DNA of 64,000 nucleotides from Rhizobium mesoamericanum STM3625 (GCF_000312665.1 NZ_HF536772.1:3666688-3730687); one strand, 5' to 3'; positions 19,484 to 28,405 are shown, counted from the first letter of the stretch. Made by a program: numbers and translations. Notes: a model not told the origin generated them from the letters alone.

Positions 19484-20323
19484 ATGACCCGCCTTTCGAA
19501 CACAGTCGCCGTCGTAACTGGCGGTGGCAGAGGAATAGGTCGAGAGATCGCTCTGCAGCAAGCGAGGGAAGGTGCGAAAGTCGCTGTGCTGGCACGAACG
19601 GTGACGGAGATTGAAGAAACAGTCTCGCTCATTGAGGGCGAGGGCGGGCAAGCGGTCGCGATTTCGACGGACATGATAGACCTTGCTGCGGTTGAAAATG
19701 CCTTCACTCGCATTGCCGCCCAATTGGGCGCGATCGACATTTTGATCAATAATCACGGGTCGTTTCAGGGCTTCGGTCCGATTTGGGATTGTGACCCTCT
19801 TGTGTGGTGGCGAGATGTAGAGATCAACCTGCGAGGCACATTCAATGCTTGCCGCTCGGCGGCCCCTATGATGTTGGCGCGGAGCAGGGGCCGGATCGTA
19901 AACCTCGTTGGTGGTGGAACGGGCAACAGCTTTCCGCATGGCTCTGGCTACGCGTCCAGCAAAGCCGCCATCATGCGCCTTACGGAATGCCTGAACGACA
20001 CGACCGTCATTCATGGGGTGCGCGCGTTCGCGGTCGATCCCGGTCTTGTTCGTAGTGCGATGACCGAAATGCAGCTTTCATCGGAGGCAGGGAAGACCTA
20101 CCTACCCGGTATCCAGAAGCTCTTCGATGATGGTGTCGACATCGAGCCGTCGCGGGCTGCACTCTTGATTGCCGACATCGCCGCCGGACGTTTCGATACC
20201 CTTGCCGGCCGTCTCTTGCGTGGTATCGATGATCGCGATGCGCTCGCAGAGGACATGGACGCCATAGTTGCTGCGGACGGTAGGGCGTTGCGCTTTAGCG
20301 CGGTCGAACAAGCGAAGCTGTGA
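19484..20323 (+). CDS. SDR-family NAD(P)-dependent oxidoreductase
   Basis: A 279-residue classical short-chain dehydrogenase. The cofactor motif TGGGRGIGRE is near the N-terminus, the NNAG motif appears as NNHG, and the active site is YASSKAA. The ATG chosen has GGAG eight bases upstream; an ORF start 111 bp earlier would add an unlikely leader from the conjugation-module border. The substrate is not predictable. It converges with the RpiR regulator to its right and looks like a single-gene unit. Confidence 0.88.
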   Translation: MTRLSNTVAVVTGGGRGIGREIALQQAREGAKVAVLARTVTEIEETVSLIEGEGGQAVAISTDMIDLAAVENAFTRIAAQLGAIDILINNHGSFQGFGPIWDCDPLVWWRDVEINLRGTFNACRSAAPMMLARSRGRIVNLVGGGTGNSFPHGSGYASSKAAIMRLTECLNDTTVIHGVRAFAVDPGLVRSAMTEMQLSSEAGKTYLPGIQKLFDDGVDIEPSRAALLIADIAAGRFDTLAGRLLRGIDDRDALAEDMDAIVAADGRALRFSAVEQAKL

Positions 20324-20358
20324 GAGCTGCTGCAGACTGATCCTGTTCGAGGGGTGTC

Positions 20359-21285
20359 TTAATCGATTTCGATATGGAGATCCCGGATCAGAGCCTCGCG
20401 CTTGGCGAGCGCATCGATGGCGCAATCGGCGAGCGCGCGGGCAACGAGGTTAAGAAGGCCCTCGCAGAAGACAACGTAGGCGCCCATGCTGTTGCTGAAA
20501 AAGCTGCTTGCGTGCGGGACCAGAAATGCGTGCTGGGCAGGTGGGACGAGGGGAGAAGATCGAGTATCCGTCACAGTGATAACATCAAGCCCCCGGCGAG
20601 CGCCAAGGGCTGCGACCTCCGCGACATTGCGCGTATAGGGCGCGCAACTTGCGACGACAAGGACATCGCCGGGCTCCAGCTGGGCAAGTCCTTCCGCTTC
20701 ACCAAGGCGCGGTGCATCGAGCAGAGCGACATCGTTTCTCAACATAGCCAACCCGTAGGTTAAAAAGCTCGCAAAAGCGTGGAACTGGCGCACGCCGTAA
20801 ACGCGCACGCGTCTCGCATGCGCGAGCCTGCCTGCCGCCGCCCGCAGTTCGGGACCGTCTAGCTGCGCGAGAAAGCCGTCAATATTGGCTTTCGATTCAG
20901 CCGCCAGCTTCTCGAAAACATGGATTTCCTCGTCGGCTTCCTCCTTGATCGAGATTAGCCGGCCAGCCTGGCGGCTGTAGAAATAGCGTCCGTCGTCGGA
21001 AATCGCTTCCCGGAAAATATCCTGAAGATCCCCAAAGCCGCCATAACCTAGACGCTTGGCGAGTCGGGTCAGCGTGGATGGGTTGACGCCGAGCCCTTCG
21101 GCCAATTCGGAAATCGTGCGGACCGCCGTCTGTTCAGGCGTATCGACAAGCCGGGAGAGAACTCCAAGCGCCTTGCCTCCCAGCGAAAGGTCTGTGTTGC
21201 CGCGTCTGATGTCGACCGTCAGCGCTCGAAGCTCCTCAAGTGTTTTCGGACGCGGGGAGCTTTTCAATGCGCTTATCGTGATCAT
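20359..21285 (-). CDS. MurR/RpiR-family transcriptional regulator (first copy)
   Basis: A 308-residue regulator with an N-terminal HTH_6 domain (TRLAKRLGYGGFGDLQDIFRE) and a C-terminal SIS sugar-isomerase-like domain (VRVYGVRQFHAFASFL, VLVVASCAPYTRNVAEVA). RpiR proteins sense phosphosugars or other small metabolites. It is the last gene of a five-gene minus-strand run (binding protein, permease, ATPase, C45 hydrolase, regulator) and starts 10 bp after the hydrolase stop. It probably regulates that operon. A paralogue lies at 26287-27177. Confidence 0.9.
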   Translation of the reverse strand: MITISALKSSPRPKTLEELRALTVDIRRGNTDLSLGGKALGVLSRLVDTPEQTAVRTISELAEGLGVNPSTLTRLAKRLGYGGFGDLQDIFREAISDDGRYFYSRQAGRLISIKEEADEEIHVFEKLAAESKANIDGFLAQLDGPELRAAAGRLAHARRVRVYGVRQFHAFASFLTYGLAMLRNDVALLDAPRLGEAEGLAQLEPGDVLVVASCAPYTRNVAEVAALGARRGLDVITVTDTRSSPLVPPAQHAFLVPHASSFFSNSMGAYVVFCEGLLNLVARALADCAIDALAKREALIRDLHIEID

Positions 21286-21295
21286 TCATCTTGCC

Positions 21296-22342
21296 TCATG
21301 CGGGATCGAGCGCATCGCTCTTAAAGCGGAAACGCGGAGAAGTCTCGCTTCCATCATAGATCGTGCAATCGACCTTGTCCGTACAGATCTTGAAGCAGGC
21401 GGTTGCCAGCGTGTTTTCGTTATCCGGATCGTCGGGCTGCTGGCGATAGATCGGCAAGGCCTTCTGTGCCCTATCGCGAAGGATAGCGAGAGGATCGACG
21501 CTGCCGTCGGCTTCCGCAATCATTGCATCTGCCCGCTCCTGGCGCGCATTCGAAGAACTGGTAATGAGCTGCTGTTCCGCGCGGATACCCTCATGGATCA
21601 GATGATTGGCATGGCTGGAGGGGCTTTGCACGGTGTGAACGGACAGATGTTTGTGGGTGAACTCCAAGCTGAGGATAGCGGCCTCTCCAGACCTGGCAAG
21701 CGTCAGATGAAAAGCACCGGCGCGGGGCGCGGTCTTTACTCGTTCAACGGCCTCGTCCAGCGAGCCGCAATCGAGAAGCGCGCGGGTCACGATCATGCGC
21801 GGCAGGCCCGTTCCGGTCTCGCGGGATCGGATATTGTTGACCGTCATTACCAAGCCGGCGTCGTTGACGGCAAAGGTGTGACCGGGAAGGGACGCCGGAT
21901 AGATGAATGCGGTATAGGCTCGACCCTTGGACGGGCGCACGGTCGCGAGCGCGCAGCCGCGCCGAAGACCGGGATCGCCGTCCTCATTGTGGGCGACGAC
22001 GGGTTCGGAGCCGGGGATTTGTACTGTCGTGCAGCCATCCGGGCTCGTCGCCCGGATGTCGCCGCGGCAGTTCCAGGCGAAAACATCCTCCAGCGGCAGT
22101 TCCAGGCCGGCTGCCAGCCCGCGCAATTCCTCGAGATAACGTGGAAAGAGCGTCTCGGTCAGCCTTCTTGCCGCCTGCACGCGATCATGGTTCCTAGATT
22201 CGGTCACATGTGCCCAGGCATAAGTGTGGATCAGATGCGAATGCACTGTGTCCGCGCCGTGGCGGCCGAGCTGGAGACCGATTTCGAACGGCTCGCCGGC
22301 TATCTCAACGCGGGAAAGCCGATGGGATTTATCAATGGACAT
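21296..22342 (-). CDS. C45-family autoproteolytic acyltransferase/hydrolase
   Basis: A 348-residue N-terminal-nucleophile hydrolase related to acyl-CoA:6-aminopenicillanic acid acyltransferase. The family self-cleaves to expose a cysteine; Cys104 in SPDGCTTVQ is the obvious candidate, followed by VVAHNEDGDPG, which is conserved in the group. Such enzymes hydrolyse or transfer acyl groups on amides. The start overlaps the end of the ABC ATPase gene by 11 bp; a GTG 15 bp upstream is an alternative. Being in an operon with an amino-acid ABC importer suggests it cleaves an imported N-acyl or amide-linked amino compound. Confidence 0.82.
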   Translation of the reverse strand: MSIDKSHRLSRVEIAGEPFEIGLQLGRHGADTVHSHLIHTYAWAHVTESRNHDRVQAARRLTETLFPRYLEELRGLAAGLELPLEDVFAWNCRGDIRATSPDGCTTVQIPGSEPVVAHNEDGDPGLRRGCALATVRPSKGRAYTAFIYPASLPGHTFAVNDAGLVMTVNNIRSRETGTGLPRMIVTRALLDCGSLDEAVERVKTAPRAGAFHLTLARSGEAAILSLEFTHKHLSVHTVQSPSSHANHLIHEGIRAEQQLITSSSNARQERADAMIAEADGSVDPLAILRDRAQKALPIYRQQPDDPDNENTLATACFKICTDKVDCTIYDGSETSPRFRFKSDALDPA

Positions 22343-23060
22343 GCTGAAGGAACTCACGAAGGCGGGGATTTTCAGGATTGTCGAGCAGGGTGGCAGGATT
22401 GCCGTCGACCGTGATCTTTCCGCCCTCCATGAAGATTAGGCGCGTGCCGACCTGTCGGGCAAACGCGATCTCGTGGGTAACGACGATCATCGTCATGCCT
22501 TCTTCGGCGAGCGACTGCATGACCTTCAGCACTTCCTGGCGAAGTTCCGGATCGAGTGCCGAGGTCGGCTCGTCGAAGAGCATCAGCTTCGGCTTGACCG
22601 CAAGCGCGCGCGCTATGGCCACGCGCTGTTGCTGGCCGCCCGACAATTCGGAGGGGTAGTGATGGCCTCGATCCGCTAGCCCTACCTTTGCGAGGAGTGT
22701 TTTGGCCTGCGCGGTTGCTTCGGCCTTACCCAGGCCACGGACGCGCCGAGGGCCGAAGGCGACGTTTTCGAGCGCCGTCATCTGCGGGAAAAGATTGAAC
22801 TGCTGGAAAACCATGCCGGCTTCCTGGCGGATGAGGCGCACGCGCGAGCGTCCCTCGCGCACACTGATATTGTCGACAACGAGATCGCCGCCATCGATTT
22901 CCTCTAGCGCATTGATGCAGCGCAGAAGGGTGGACTTGCCCGAGCCGGACGGACCGATCAACACCACAACCTGGCCCGCCTCGATGTTGAGATTGACATT
23001 TTTGAGGACGGTGATTGAGCTGAACGTTTTGGTGACGTTTCTGAATTCAACGATGCTCAT
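22332..23060 (-). CDS. Amino acid ABC transporter ATP-binding protein (GlnQ-like)
   Basis: A 242-residue ABC ATPase of the polar amino acid subfamily. Walker A is IGPSGSGKSTLL, the signature LSGGQQQRVAIARAL, and Walker B LMLFDEPTSALDP; the H-loop is in VTHEIAFARQV. The start ATG overlaps the permease stop as ATGA. It energises import of the substrate bound by the 23773-24516 protein. The C-terminus overlaps the start of the C45 hydrolase gene, showing tight operon packing. Confidence 0.95.
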   Translation of the reverse strand: MSIVEFRNVTKTFSSITVLKNVNLNIEAGQVVVLIGPSGSGKSTLLRCINALEEIDGGDLVVDNISVREGRSRVRLIRQEAGMVFQQFNLFPQMTALENVAFGPRRVRGLGKAEATAQAKTLLAKVGLADRGHHYPSELSGGQQQRVAIARALAVKPKLMLFDEPTSALDPELRQEVLKVMQSLAEEGMTMIVVTHEIAFARQVGTRLIFMEGGKITVDGNPATLLDNPENPRLREFLQHVH

Positions 23061-23713
23061 AGAATGCGCATCCTTTTTTCGGTGAAGCGGAGAGAGAAAG
23101 TCAGGACGCCGGTCATGATGAGGTAGAGAATGGCGACAGCGGTCCAGATCTCGACGGCACGGAAATTGGCCGCCATGATCTCCTGTCCTTGCCGCGTCAA
23201 TTCGCCGACACCAATGACGATGAAGAGCGACGTGTCCTTCAGGCTGACGATGAATTGATTGCCGAGCGGCGGGATCATACGGCGAAACGCAATCGGCCCG
23301 ACGACATAGGCCAGGACCTTCCACATCGGCAGCCCAAGCGCGAGCCCGGCCTCTTTGAGACCCTTGCTGACGGAAAGCAGCGTGCCGCGAACGATTTCCG
23401 CTATGTACGCGCCCGCATTGACGATGATGGCTGTGATGGCCGCCGTCATGGGATTGACGCGGATGTCAGCCAGTAGCGGCAGGGCGAAATAGATGAACAT
23501 CACCTGCACGACGATGGGCGTGCCGCGAATGATCTCCACATAGACGAAGGCGATGGCGTTGAGCAGCCAGTTGCCATAGGCGCGCATGAAGCCCGCGATA
23601 GCGCCGACGGCGATCCCGCCGACGAGACCCGCAAAAGCGATGAGAACGGTCAAGCGAGCACCGCCGAGAAGAGCAGGCAGGGCATCGATGACCACCGACC
23701 AGTCGAATTGCAT
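23057..23713 (-). CDS. Amino acid ABC transporter permease (GlnP/HisM-like)
   Basis: A 218-residue inner-membrane permease with about five hydrophobic segments. It has the N-terminal GGARLTVLIAFAGLVGG region, VEIIRGTPIVVQVMFIYF and the EAA loop EAGLALGLPMWKVLAYVVGP that docks the ATPase. There is only one permease gene, so it presumably acts as a homodimer. It lies between the binding-protein gene and the overlapping ATPase gene. Confidence 0.94.
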   Translation of the reverse strand: MQFDWSVVIDALPALLGGARLTVLIAFAGLVGGIAVGAIAGFMRAYGNWLLNAIAFVYVEIIRGTPIVVQVMFIYFALPLLADIRVNPMTAAITAIIVNAGAYIAEIVRGTLLSVSKGLKEAGLALGLPMWKVLAYVVGPIAFRRMIPPLGNQFIVSLKDTSLFIVIGVGELTRQGQEIMAANFRAVEIWTAVAILYLIMTGVLTFSLRFTEKRMRIL

Positions 23714-23772
23714 TGGAATACTCCCGTGGACTGCGCGCCGGCGGGACCGACGCGCATGAGGCTACCTGGCGA

Positions 23773-24516
23773 TCAGAGCTTCGGCTCGGCGCCGAACCAC
23801 TTCTTGTAGATGGCCGTGTAGGTGCCATTGTCCTTGAGCTTGGCGAGCGAGGCATTCACCTTGGCGACGAGCTCACTGCCTTTCGGAAAGGCGATGCCGT
23901 ATTGCTGCGCCATCATCTGCTCGCCGACAGCCTTCACCTTTCCGGCGCCAGCTGTCTTGATGTAGTAGAGCACGTTCGGCGTATCATGCATGGCGGCGTC
24001 GACACGGCCGGTCTGAAGTTCCATGTAGGCGTTATCGACATTCGGGAACTGGCGCAGTTCGGTGTCCTTGAAATTGGCCTTGGCATAGTCGGCAGCCGAC
24101 GTCCCGGTCTTTATCGCCAGCGTCTTGCCCTTCAGGTCTGCCGGGCCTGCGATCTTGCTGTCGGTCGGGACCATCAGCAGGAAACCGCTGTCATAATAAC
24201 CGTCTGAAAAGTCGATGACCTTCTTGCGTTCGTCCTTGATGGTGATGCCGGCAAGGCCGACATCGACCTGCTTGGTCTGCAGAGCCGGGATAATGCCGTT
24301 GAAGTCCATCGGCTGAAGCGAGTAACTGACGCCGATATCCTTGGCCACGGCGTCCCATAGATCGATATCGAAGCCGACATACTGATCGCCTTGCTTGAAT
24401 TCGAACGGCACGAAGGCGGTGTCGGTGGCAACGACAAGATCCTTGGCCAGAACCGGGCTGAAGGAGAGGGCGGCGGCAAAAGCGCCAATCAGCAAGTGAC
24501 GAATACGCTGTTTCAT
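23773..24516 (-). CDS. Amino acid ABC transporter substrate-binding protein (GlnH-like)
   Basis: A 247-residue periplasmic protein of solute-binding family 3. A signal peptide (MKQRIRHLLIGAFAAALSFS, cleavage near VLAKD) precedes VVATDTAFVPFEFKQGDQYVG, the family block, and VDVGLAGITIKDERKKVIDFS. The arginine and aspartate positions of amino-acid binders appear kept (TIKDER, NAYMELQTGRVDA). It resembles glutamine-binding GlnH most, but with an acylase-type hydrolase in the operon the ligand could be a modified amino acid. It is the first gene of the operon, with an unusually AT-rich upstream region. Confidence 0.93.
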   Translation of the reverse strand: MKQRIRHLLIGAFAAALSFSPVLAKDLVVATDTAFVPFEFKQGDQYVGFDIDLWDAVAKDIGVSYSLQPMDFNGIIPALQTKQVDVGLAGITIKDERKKVIDFSDGYYDSGFLLMVPTDSKIAGPADLKGKTLAIKTGTSAADYAKANFKDTELRQFPNVDNAYMELQTGRVDAAMHDTPNVLYYIKTAGAGKVKAVGEQMMAQQYGIAFPKGSELVAKVNASLAKLKDNGTYTAIYKKWFGAEPKL

Positions 24517-24598
24517 GGAAGTTCCCTTTATCGTTGATGCGTCTGAAGTTTGCTCAGATACGCTGTCAGCAAATATAGAATGCTTTCTGAGATTTGTC

Positions 24599-24645
24599 GC
24601 ATTGAAAATTTGCAGAATATAATTTTGTGCATTGAAACGAATGCA
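24599..24645. promoter_or_regulatory. Repeated sites upstream of the ABC transporter operon
   Basis: In the 445-bp AT-rich gap between the binding-protein gene and the aminotransferase gene, the 9-mer GCATTGAAA occurs at 24599-24607 and 24629-24637, exactly 30 bp apart. The second copy is inside an inverted repeat TGCATT-N6-AATGCA (24628-24645). The TTTCA/TGAAA cores suit RpiR-type operators. No gene is visible in the rest of 24517-24961. Confidence 0.5.
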
Positions 24646-24903
24646 TATGAAAGAGGCGACGAGTCATAGTTTTGCTGGTCGGCTTCAAGCCTGATGAAGC
24701 GGCAAAATCAGCAAAAATAATCTCAAATCAGGGCCTTGGCGGAGGGGGCACTTGAATAATGTCTCTTTCGGAATGCTCACCTTGTTCAAAATAAAGGCGA
24801 GTTGCCTAGCTTTAAGACAAACGGATCCTGTGATGCATTTGCGCAACAGATAGACAAGAAAACACAGTTCACGCATCCATGGATTATGCCGAACATACAG
24901 AAA

Positions 24904-24924
24904 CCCGCGCTTCGGGAGCGCGGG
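24904..24924 (-). terminator. Probable intrinsic terminator after the aminotransferase gene
   Basis: An 8-bp GC stem (CCCGCGCT/AGCGCGGG) with a 5-nt loop, 38 bp past the stop of the minus-strand aminotransferase. Read on the minus strand it is followed by TTTCT, a short U-tract. Confidence 0.6.
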
Positions 24925-24961
24925 GGCCTTCTCCAGAGGTCATCGGTCTTTTCCGCAGCCC

Positions 24962-26290
24962 TCAGATGGAGGAAATTGCTGCCTCGATGGCGTCTGCCAA
25001 TTTTTCGACAATCTTCTCGACGTCGTTTTTCACGATGATGAAAGGCGGGGCAAGCAGAACGTGGTCGCCGTTCTGTCCATCGATGGTGCCGCCCATCGGA
25101 TAAACCATCAGGCCACGCGTCATGGCTTCCTTCTTGATCCGCGCATTGAGTTTCAGCCCAGCGTCGAATGGTTTCTTCGTCGCCCGGTCCTTCACGAGTT
25201 CCACGCCACGGAACAAACCGCGGCCGCGAATGTCCCCTACATGGTGGTGATTACCCAGCCGCTCGACAAGGCATGTTTCCAGATGGTTGCCCATGTCCCT
25301 GACATTGCCGAGCAGATCGTCCCGCTTCAGGATGGTTTGGACTGCAAGCCCTGCGGCGGCAGCCATTGGATGGCCCATATAGGTATGGCCGTGCTGAAAG
25401 AAGCCTGATCCTTGCGCGAAGGCATCGAAGATGCGCTTCGACAGCAGTACCGCGCCGACTGGCTGATACCCGCCTCCTAGACCCTTGGCGATGGTCATGA
25501 GGTCGGGCGAGACACCATCCTGCTCGCAGGCGTGCAGCGTGCCGGTGCGGCCCATGCCGCACATCACCTCGTCGAGAATCAACAGCACGCCATATCTATC
25601 GCAGATGGCACGGATGCGTTTCAGGTAGTCGGCGACTGGCGGAACGGCGCCCGCCGTTGCACCCACGACCGTTTCGGCGACGAAGGCGATGACCTGGTCG
25701 GTGCCGAGTTCGAGGATCTTCGCTTCCAGTTCACCGGCGGCACGCGCCGCATAAGCCTCGTCGCTTTCCTCGGGCATTTGGTGGCGATAGGCATAACATG
25801 GATCGATATGATGCGTTTCGATCAGCAGCGGCTTGAACTGTGATCGCCGCCACTCGTTGCCGCCGGTCGCGAGCGCGCCCAGCGTGTTGCCATGATAGCT
25901 TTGTCGACGAGCGATGATGTGACGACGCTGCGGCTCACCCTTCTCGACAAAATATTGCCGCGCCATCTTCAGCGCCGCTTCCACTGCCTCCGACCCCCCG
26001 CTGACGAGATAGACATGGTCGAGACCTTGCGGTGCGTCGGCGACGAGCCTGTCCGCCAGTTCTTCGGCCGCCTCTGTCGTGAAGAAGCCGGTATGGGCAT
26101 AGGCGATCCGGTCGAGCTGTGCATGAAGTGCGGCAAGCACTTCAGGATGGGCGTGACCCAAACAGGAAACGGCTGCACCTCCGGAGGCGTCTATATAGGC
26201 TTTGCCGGTTGCATCGAACAGATGAATGCCTTCGCCGCGAACGGCGACCGGCAGGCTGGCATGAATGGATCGATGAAGCAGGTTGGTCAT
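24962..26290 (-). CDS. Class III PLP-dependent aminotransferase
   Basis: A 442-residue aspartate aminotransferase-family (fold type I, class III) enzyme. Early blocks include YIDASGGAAVSCLGHAHPEV and YLVSGGSEAVEAALKMAR; the catalytic lysine is in DLMTIAKGLGGGYQPVGAVL, and LILDEVMCGMGRTG holds the PLP-pyridine aspartate. Relatives use omega-amino or beta-amino acids. Its ATG overlaps the RpiR stop as ATGA. With the beta-keto acid cleavage gene transcribed divergently, I infer transamination of an amino acid to a keto acid that the latter enzyme then splits. Confidence 0.92.
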   Translation of the reverse strand: MTNLLHRSIHASLPVAVRGEGIHLFDATGKAYIDASGGAAVSCLGHAHPEVLAALHAQLDRIAYAHTGFFTTEAAEELADRLVADAPQGLDHVYLVSGGSEAVEAALKMARQYFVEKGEPQRRHIIARRQSYHGNTLGALATGGNEWRRSQFKPLLIETHHIDPCYAYRHQMPEESDEAYAARAAGELEAKILELGTDQVIAFVAETVVGATAGAVPPVADYLKRIRAICDRYGVLLILDEVMCGMGRTGTLHACEQDGVSPDLMTIAKGLGGGYQPVGAVLLSKRIFDAFAQGSGFFQHGHTYMGHPMAAAAGLAVQTILKRDDLLGNVRDMGNHLETCLVERLGNHHHVGDIRGRGLFRGVELVKDRATKKPFDAGLKLNARIKKEAMTRGLMVYPMGGTIDGQNGDHVLLAPPFIIVKNDVEKIVEKLADAIEAAISSI

Positions 26291-27177
26291 GGTGTTTTCC
26301 TGACAGTGCGTGATGTGAGATGTGTGCCTAGGGCGGCAAGGCGTTCGTCGAATTCGCGGAGCGCCGAAAGCGTCCCGTCGCCGCCGTGCCCGGCAACGAG
26401 CGCGCCTATACTTTCGGCAGCCGCGAAAGCCGGCACCATGCTGTGGAAGAAGGAAGGACTGTCGGTTGGGATAATGACGGCCATGTCGGCGGACTGCGCC
26501 AGCGGCGCGACTGGGCTGTCGGTGATGGCGACCAGGCAAACGCCGCGCGCGCGGGCGTAGTCGGCGATTTCGATGGCAGCGCGCGTATAGGGAAGGACGC
26601 TTACTGCCACCAGTACGTCTTGCGGTCCGGCCCGGCCAATCGGATCGGCCCCTGTTCCGCCGATCCCGTCCAGCAACGTCGAACGTTTGCCGATGAGCGA
26701 GAGGATGTAGTGTAGGTGCCAGGCCACGGCATGGCTTGACCGTAAGCCCAGGCAATAAACGTCGCGCGCCGCTGAAATGCGGGTGCTGGCGTCGGCGATG
26801 CAGGCGAGTGAATCGGGTTCGGCAAGTAAGGCCGCTTGTCTGCCGAATGTCATCAGCATCTCGCCGGCGAGAAACTGGTCGCCCTTCAGCTTCTGGTGTT
26901 GCGCCTGCTCTCTCACGCGTCCGGCAAAGTTTGGCGCGTGGCCTCGAACCGCAGCCCGATAGAGCGACCGAATGTCCTCGTAACCATCAAAGCCGAGATG
27001 CTTGGCGAGCCGCGTCATCGTAGCCGGTTGTAGACCTGCCTGTCGCGCCTGCTCGCGCATCGAAAGCAGGGCTATGTCGCGAGGGTGGTCGAGAATATAG
27101 CGGGCAGCAGCCTGCAACTGCGCGGACATGCCTTCGAAGGCTGCAAGGATCGCCTCTTCAAGAGGATTTTTTTCCAT
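26287..27177 (-). CDS. MurR/RpiR-family transcriptional regulator (second copy)
   Basis: A 296-residue regulator: HTH_6 domain at the N-terminus (MTRLAKHLGFDGYEDIRSLY) and SIS domain (VYCLGLRSSHAVAWHL, VLVAVSVLPYTRAAIEIA). The start is the ATG giving MEKNPLEEAILAAF; the upstream in-frame extension runs across the divergent promoter region and was rejected. It is the first gene of a two-gene operon with the aminotransferase. The perfect inverted repeat 38 bp upstream of its start is a likely autoregulatory operator also controlling the divergent gene. Confidence 0.9.
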   Translation of the reverse strand: MEKNPLEEAILAAFEGMSAQLQAAARYILDHPRDIALLSMREQARQAGLQPATMTRLAKHLGFDGYEDIRSLYRAAVRGHAPNFAGRVREQAQHQKLKGDQFLAGEMLMTFGRQAALLAEPDSLACIADASTRISAARDVYCLGLRSSHAVAWHLHYILSLIGKRSTLLDGIGGTGADPIGRAGPQDVLVAVSVLPYTRAAIEIADYARARGVCLVAITDSPVAPLAQSADMAVIIPTDSPSFFHSMVPAFAAAESIGALVAGHGGDGTLSALREFDERLAALGTHLTSRTVRKTP

Positions 27178-27215
27178 GTCGGCGTTGTATCCCTTGGGAG
27201 GAGTTATTGCAACAC

Positions 27216-27243
27216 ATGTTTCATTATGATCTATATGAAACAT
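27216..27243. promoter_or_regulatory. Inverted-repeat operator in the RpiR/BKACE divergent promoter
   Basis: Perfect 9-bp arms ATGTTTCAT and ATGAAACAT, separated by 10 bp, centred in the 85-bp gap between the divergent RpiR and beta-keto acid cleavage genes. TGAAA/TTTCA half-sites are typical of RpiR-family operators. Confidence 0.65.
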
Positions 27244-27262
27244 ATGAGTCAATGGAGAGCGC

Positions 27263-28042
27263 ATGCCGGAGACAACTATCGCCGTGGCCCCGAATGGAGG
27301 GCGCCGCACGAAACAGGATCATCCCGCCATTCCCTTAACGGATGCGGAACTGGCACGCACCGCCCGCGAATGCCTGGAAGCAGGCGCGTCGATGATCCAT
27401 GTCCATGTCCGCAATTCGGAGGGCATGCATCTGTTGGATGCTGATGCCTATCGGGCCGCGATCGCCGCGATCCGCGCCGAGGTGGCAGACAGGATGATAA
27501 TCCAGATCACCAGCGAGGCATTGGGAGTTTATTCGCCCGCCGAACAGATTGCCGTCGTGAAGGCCGTGCGGCCGCAAGCCGCATCGCTTGCGCTGCGTGA
27601 GCTTGTTCCGGATGCGTCGCACGAAGCGGCCTTTGCGGACCTGCTCGCCTGGATGCGGCGCGAAAACGTGCTGCCGCAGATCATCCTCTATGAGCCTGCG
27701 GAGGCGATCCGCCTGGCCGAATATCGTCAGCGCGGTCTGTTGGCGTTCGATGATGTGCCCGTGCTCTACGTGCTGGGACGCTACTCCGTTGGGCAGACTT
27801 CGGCGCCAACAGACCTTTTGCCCTTTCTTGCTCTGGACGCGCCCCGTTTTTCCCACTGGAGCGTCTGCGCATTCGGCCGGAACGAAGCAGCATGTGTCAC
27901 CACCGGAGCGCTTCTGGGAGGGCACGCCCGTGTCGGTTTCGAGAACAATCTTTACCGGGTTAACGGTCATCTGGCATCATCAAACGCCGACCTCGTGCGC
28001 GACGTCGAGCTCGCGCTTCGACATCTGGGGCTCCGGCGCTAG
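27263..28042 (+). CDS. Beta-keto acid cleavage enzyme (BKACE, DUF849 family)
   Basis: A 259-residue TIM-barrel enzyme of the family founded by 3-keto-5-aminohexanoate cleavage enzyme, which condenses a beta-keto acid with acetyl-CoA to give acetoacetate and a new CoA ester. The zinc-binding HxH is in MIHVHVRNSEG; the N-terminal NGGRRTKQDHPAIPLT and C-terminal GGHARVGFENN blocks also fit. It is a little shorter than typical members (about 270-310). The GGAGAGC site precedes the ATG. It is divergent from the RpiR/aminotransferase operon across a palindromic operator. BKACE substrates vary widely, so the exact keto acid is unknown. Confidence 0.88.
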   Translation: MPETTIAVAPNGGRRTKQDHPAIPLTDAELARTARECLEAGASMIHVHVRNSEGMHLLDADAYRAAIAAIRAEVADRMIIQITSEALGVYSPAEQIAVVKAVRPQAASLALRELVPDASHEAAFADLLAWMRRENVLPQIILYEPAEAIRLAEYRQRGLLAFDDVPVLYVLGRYSVGQTSAPTDLLPFLALDAPRFSHWSVCAFGRNEAACVTTGALLGGHARVGFENNLYRVNGHLASSNADLVRDVELALRHLGLRR

Positions 28043-28135
28043 CGGTATCTAACGCATGTGCACGCTGACTTATCTGTCATCGTCCAGAAAGCCCATTGGA
28101 AAAAGGGTACAGGCCCTCTCAGCTCCTGTCGCCGG

Positions 28136-28405
28136 TCAATCTCGGTCTGGAGCTCGTCGTCCGCTTCGTAGTGGTTCGATTGGCTTTGTCCCATCAGGCA
28201 CGGGAGCGAAAAGCTCGGAGATGTCACATGAAAGTGCCGTCGCGATTTTCTCGAGCGTGACGACGGTCGGGTTCTTGCTGCCGCGCTCGAGGTGGCCCGC
28301 ATAAGAACGCTCAATATCTGCTGTAAGCGCAAGATCGTCCTGCGAGATCCCTTTCAAAACTCGCAAGCGCCTGAGATTCATTGCAACTCTCTGCCGTGCA
28401 TCCAT
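28136..28405 (-). CDS. Small XRE-family DNA-binding protein
   Basis: 89 residues with a Cro/C1-type helix-turn-helix (VLKGISQDDLALTADIERSYAGHLE) and the tail TVVTLEKIATALSCDISELF, the standard single-domain XRE layout. A GTG four codons upstream is an alternative start; neither has a strong ribosome-binding site. No toxin gene or partner is visible next to it. Confidence 0.75.
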   Translation of the reverse strand: MDARQRVAMNLRRLRVLKGISQDDLALTADIERSYAGHLERGSKNPTVVTLEKIATALSCDISELFAPVPDGTKPIEPLRSGRRAPDRD

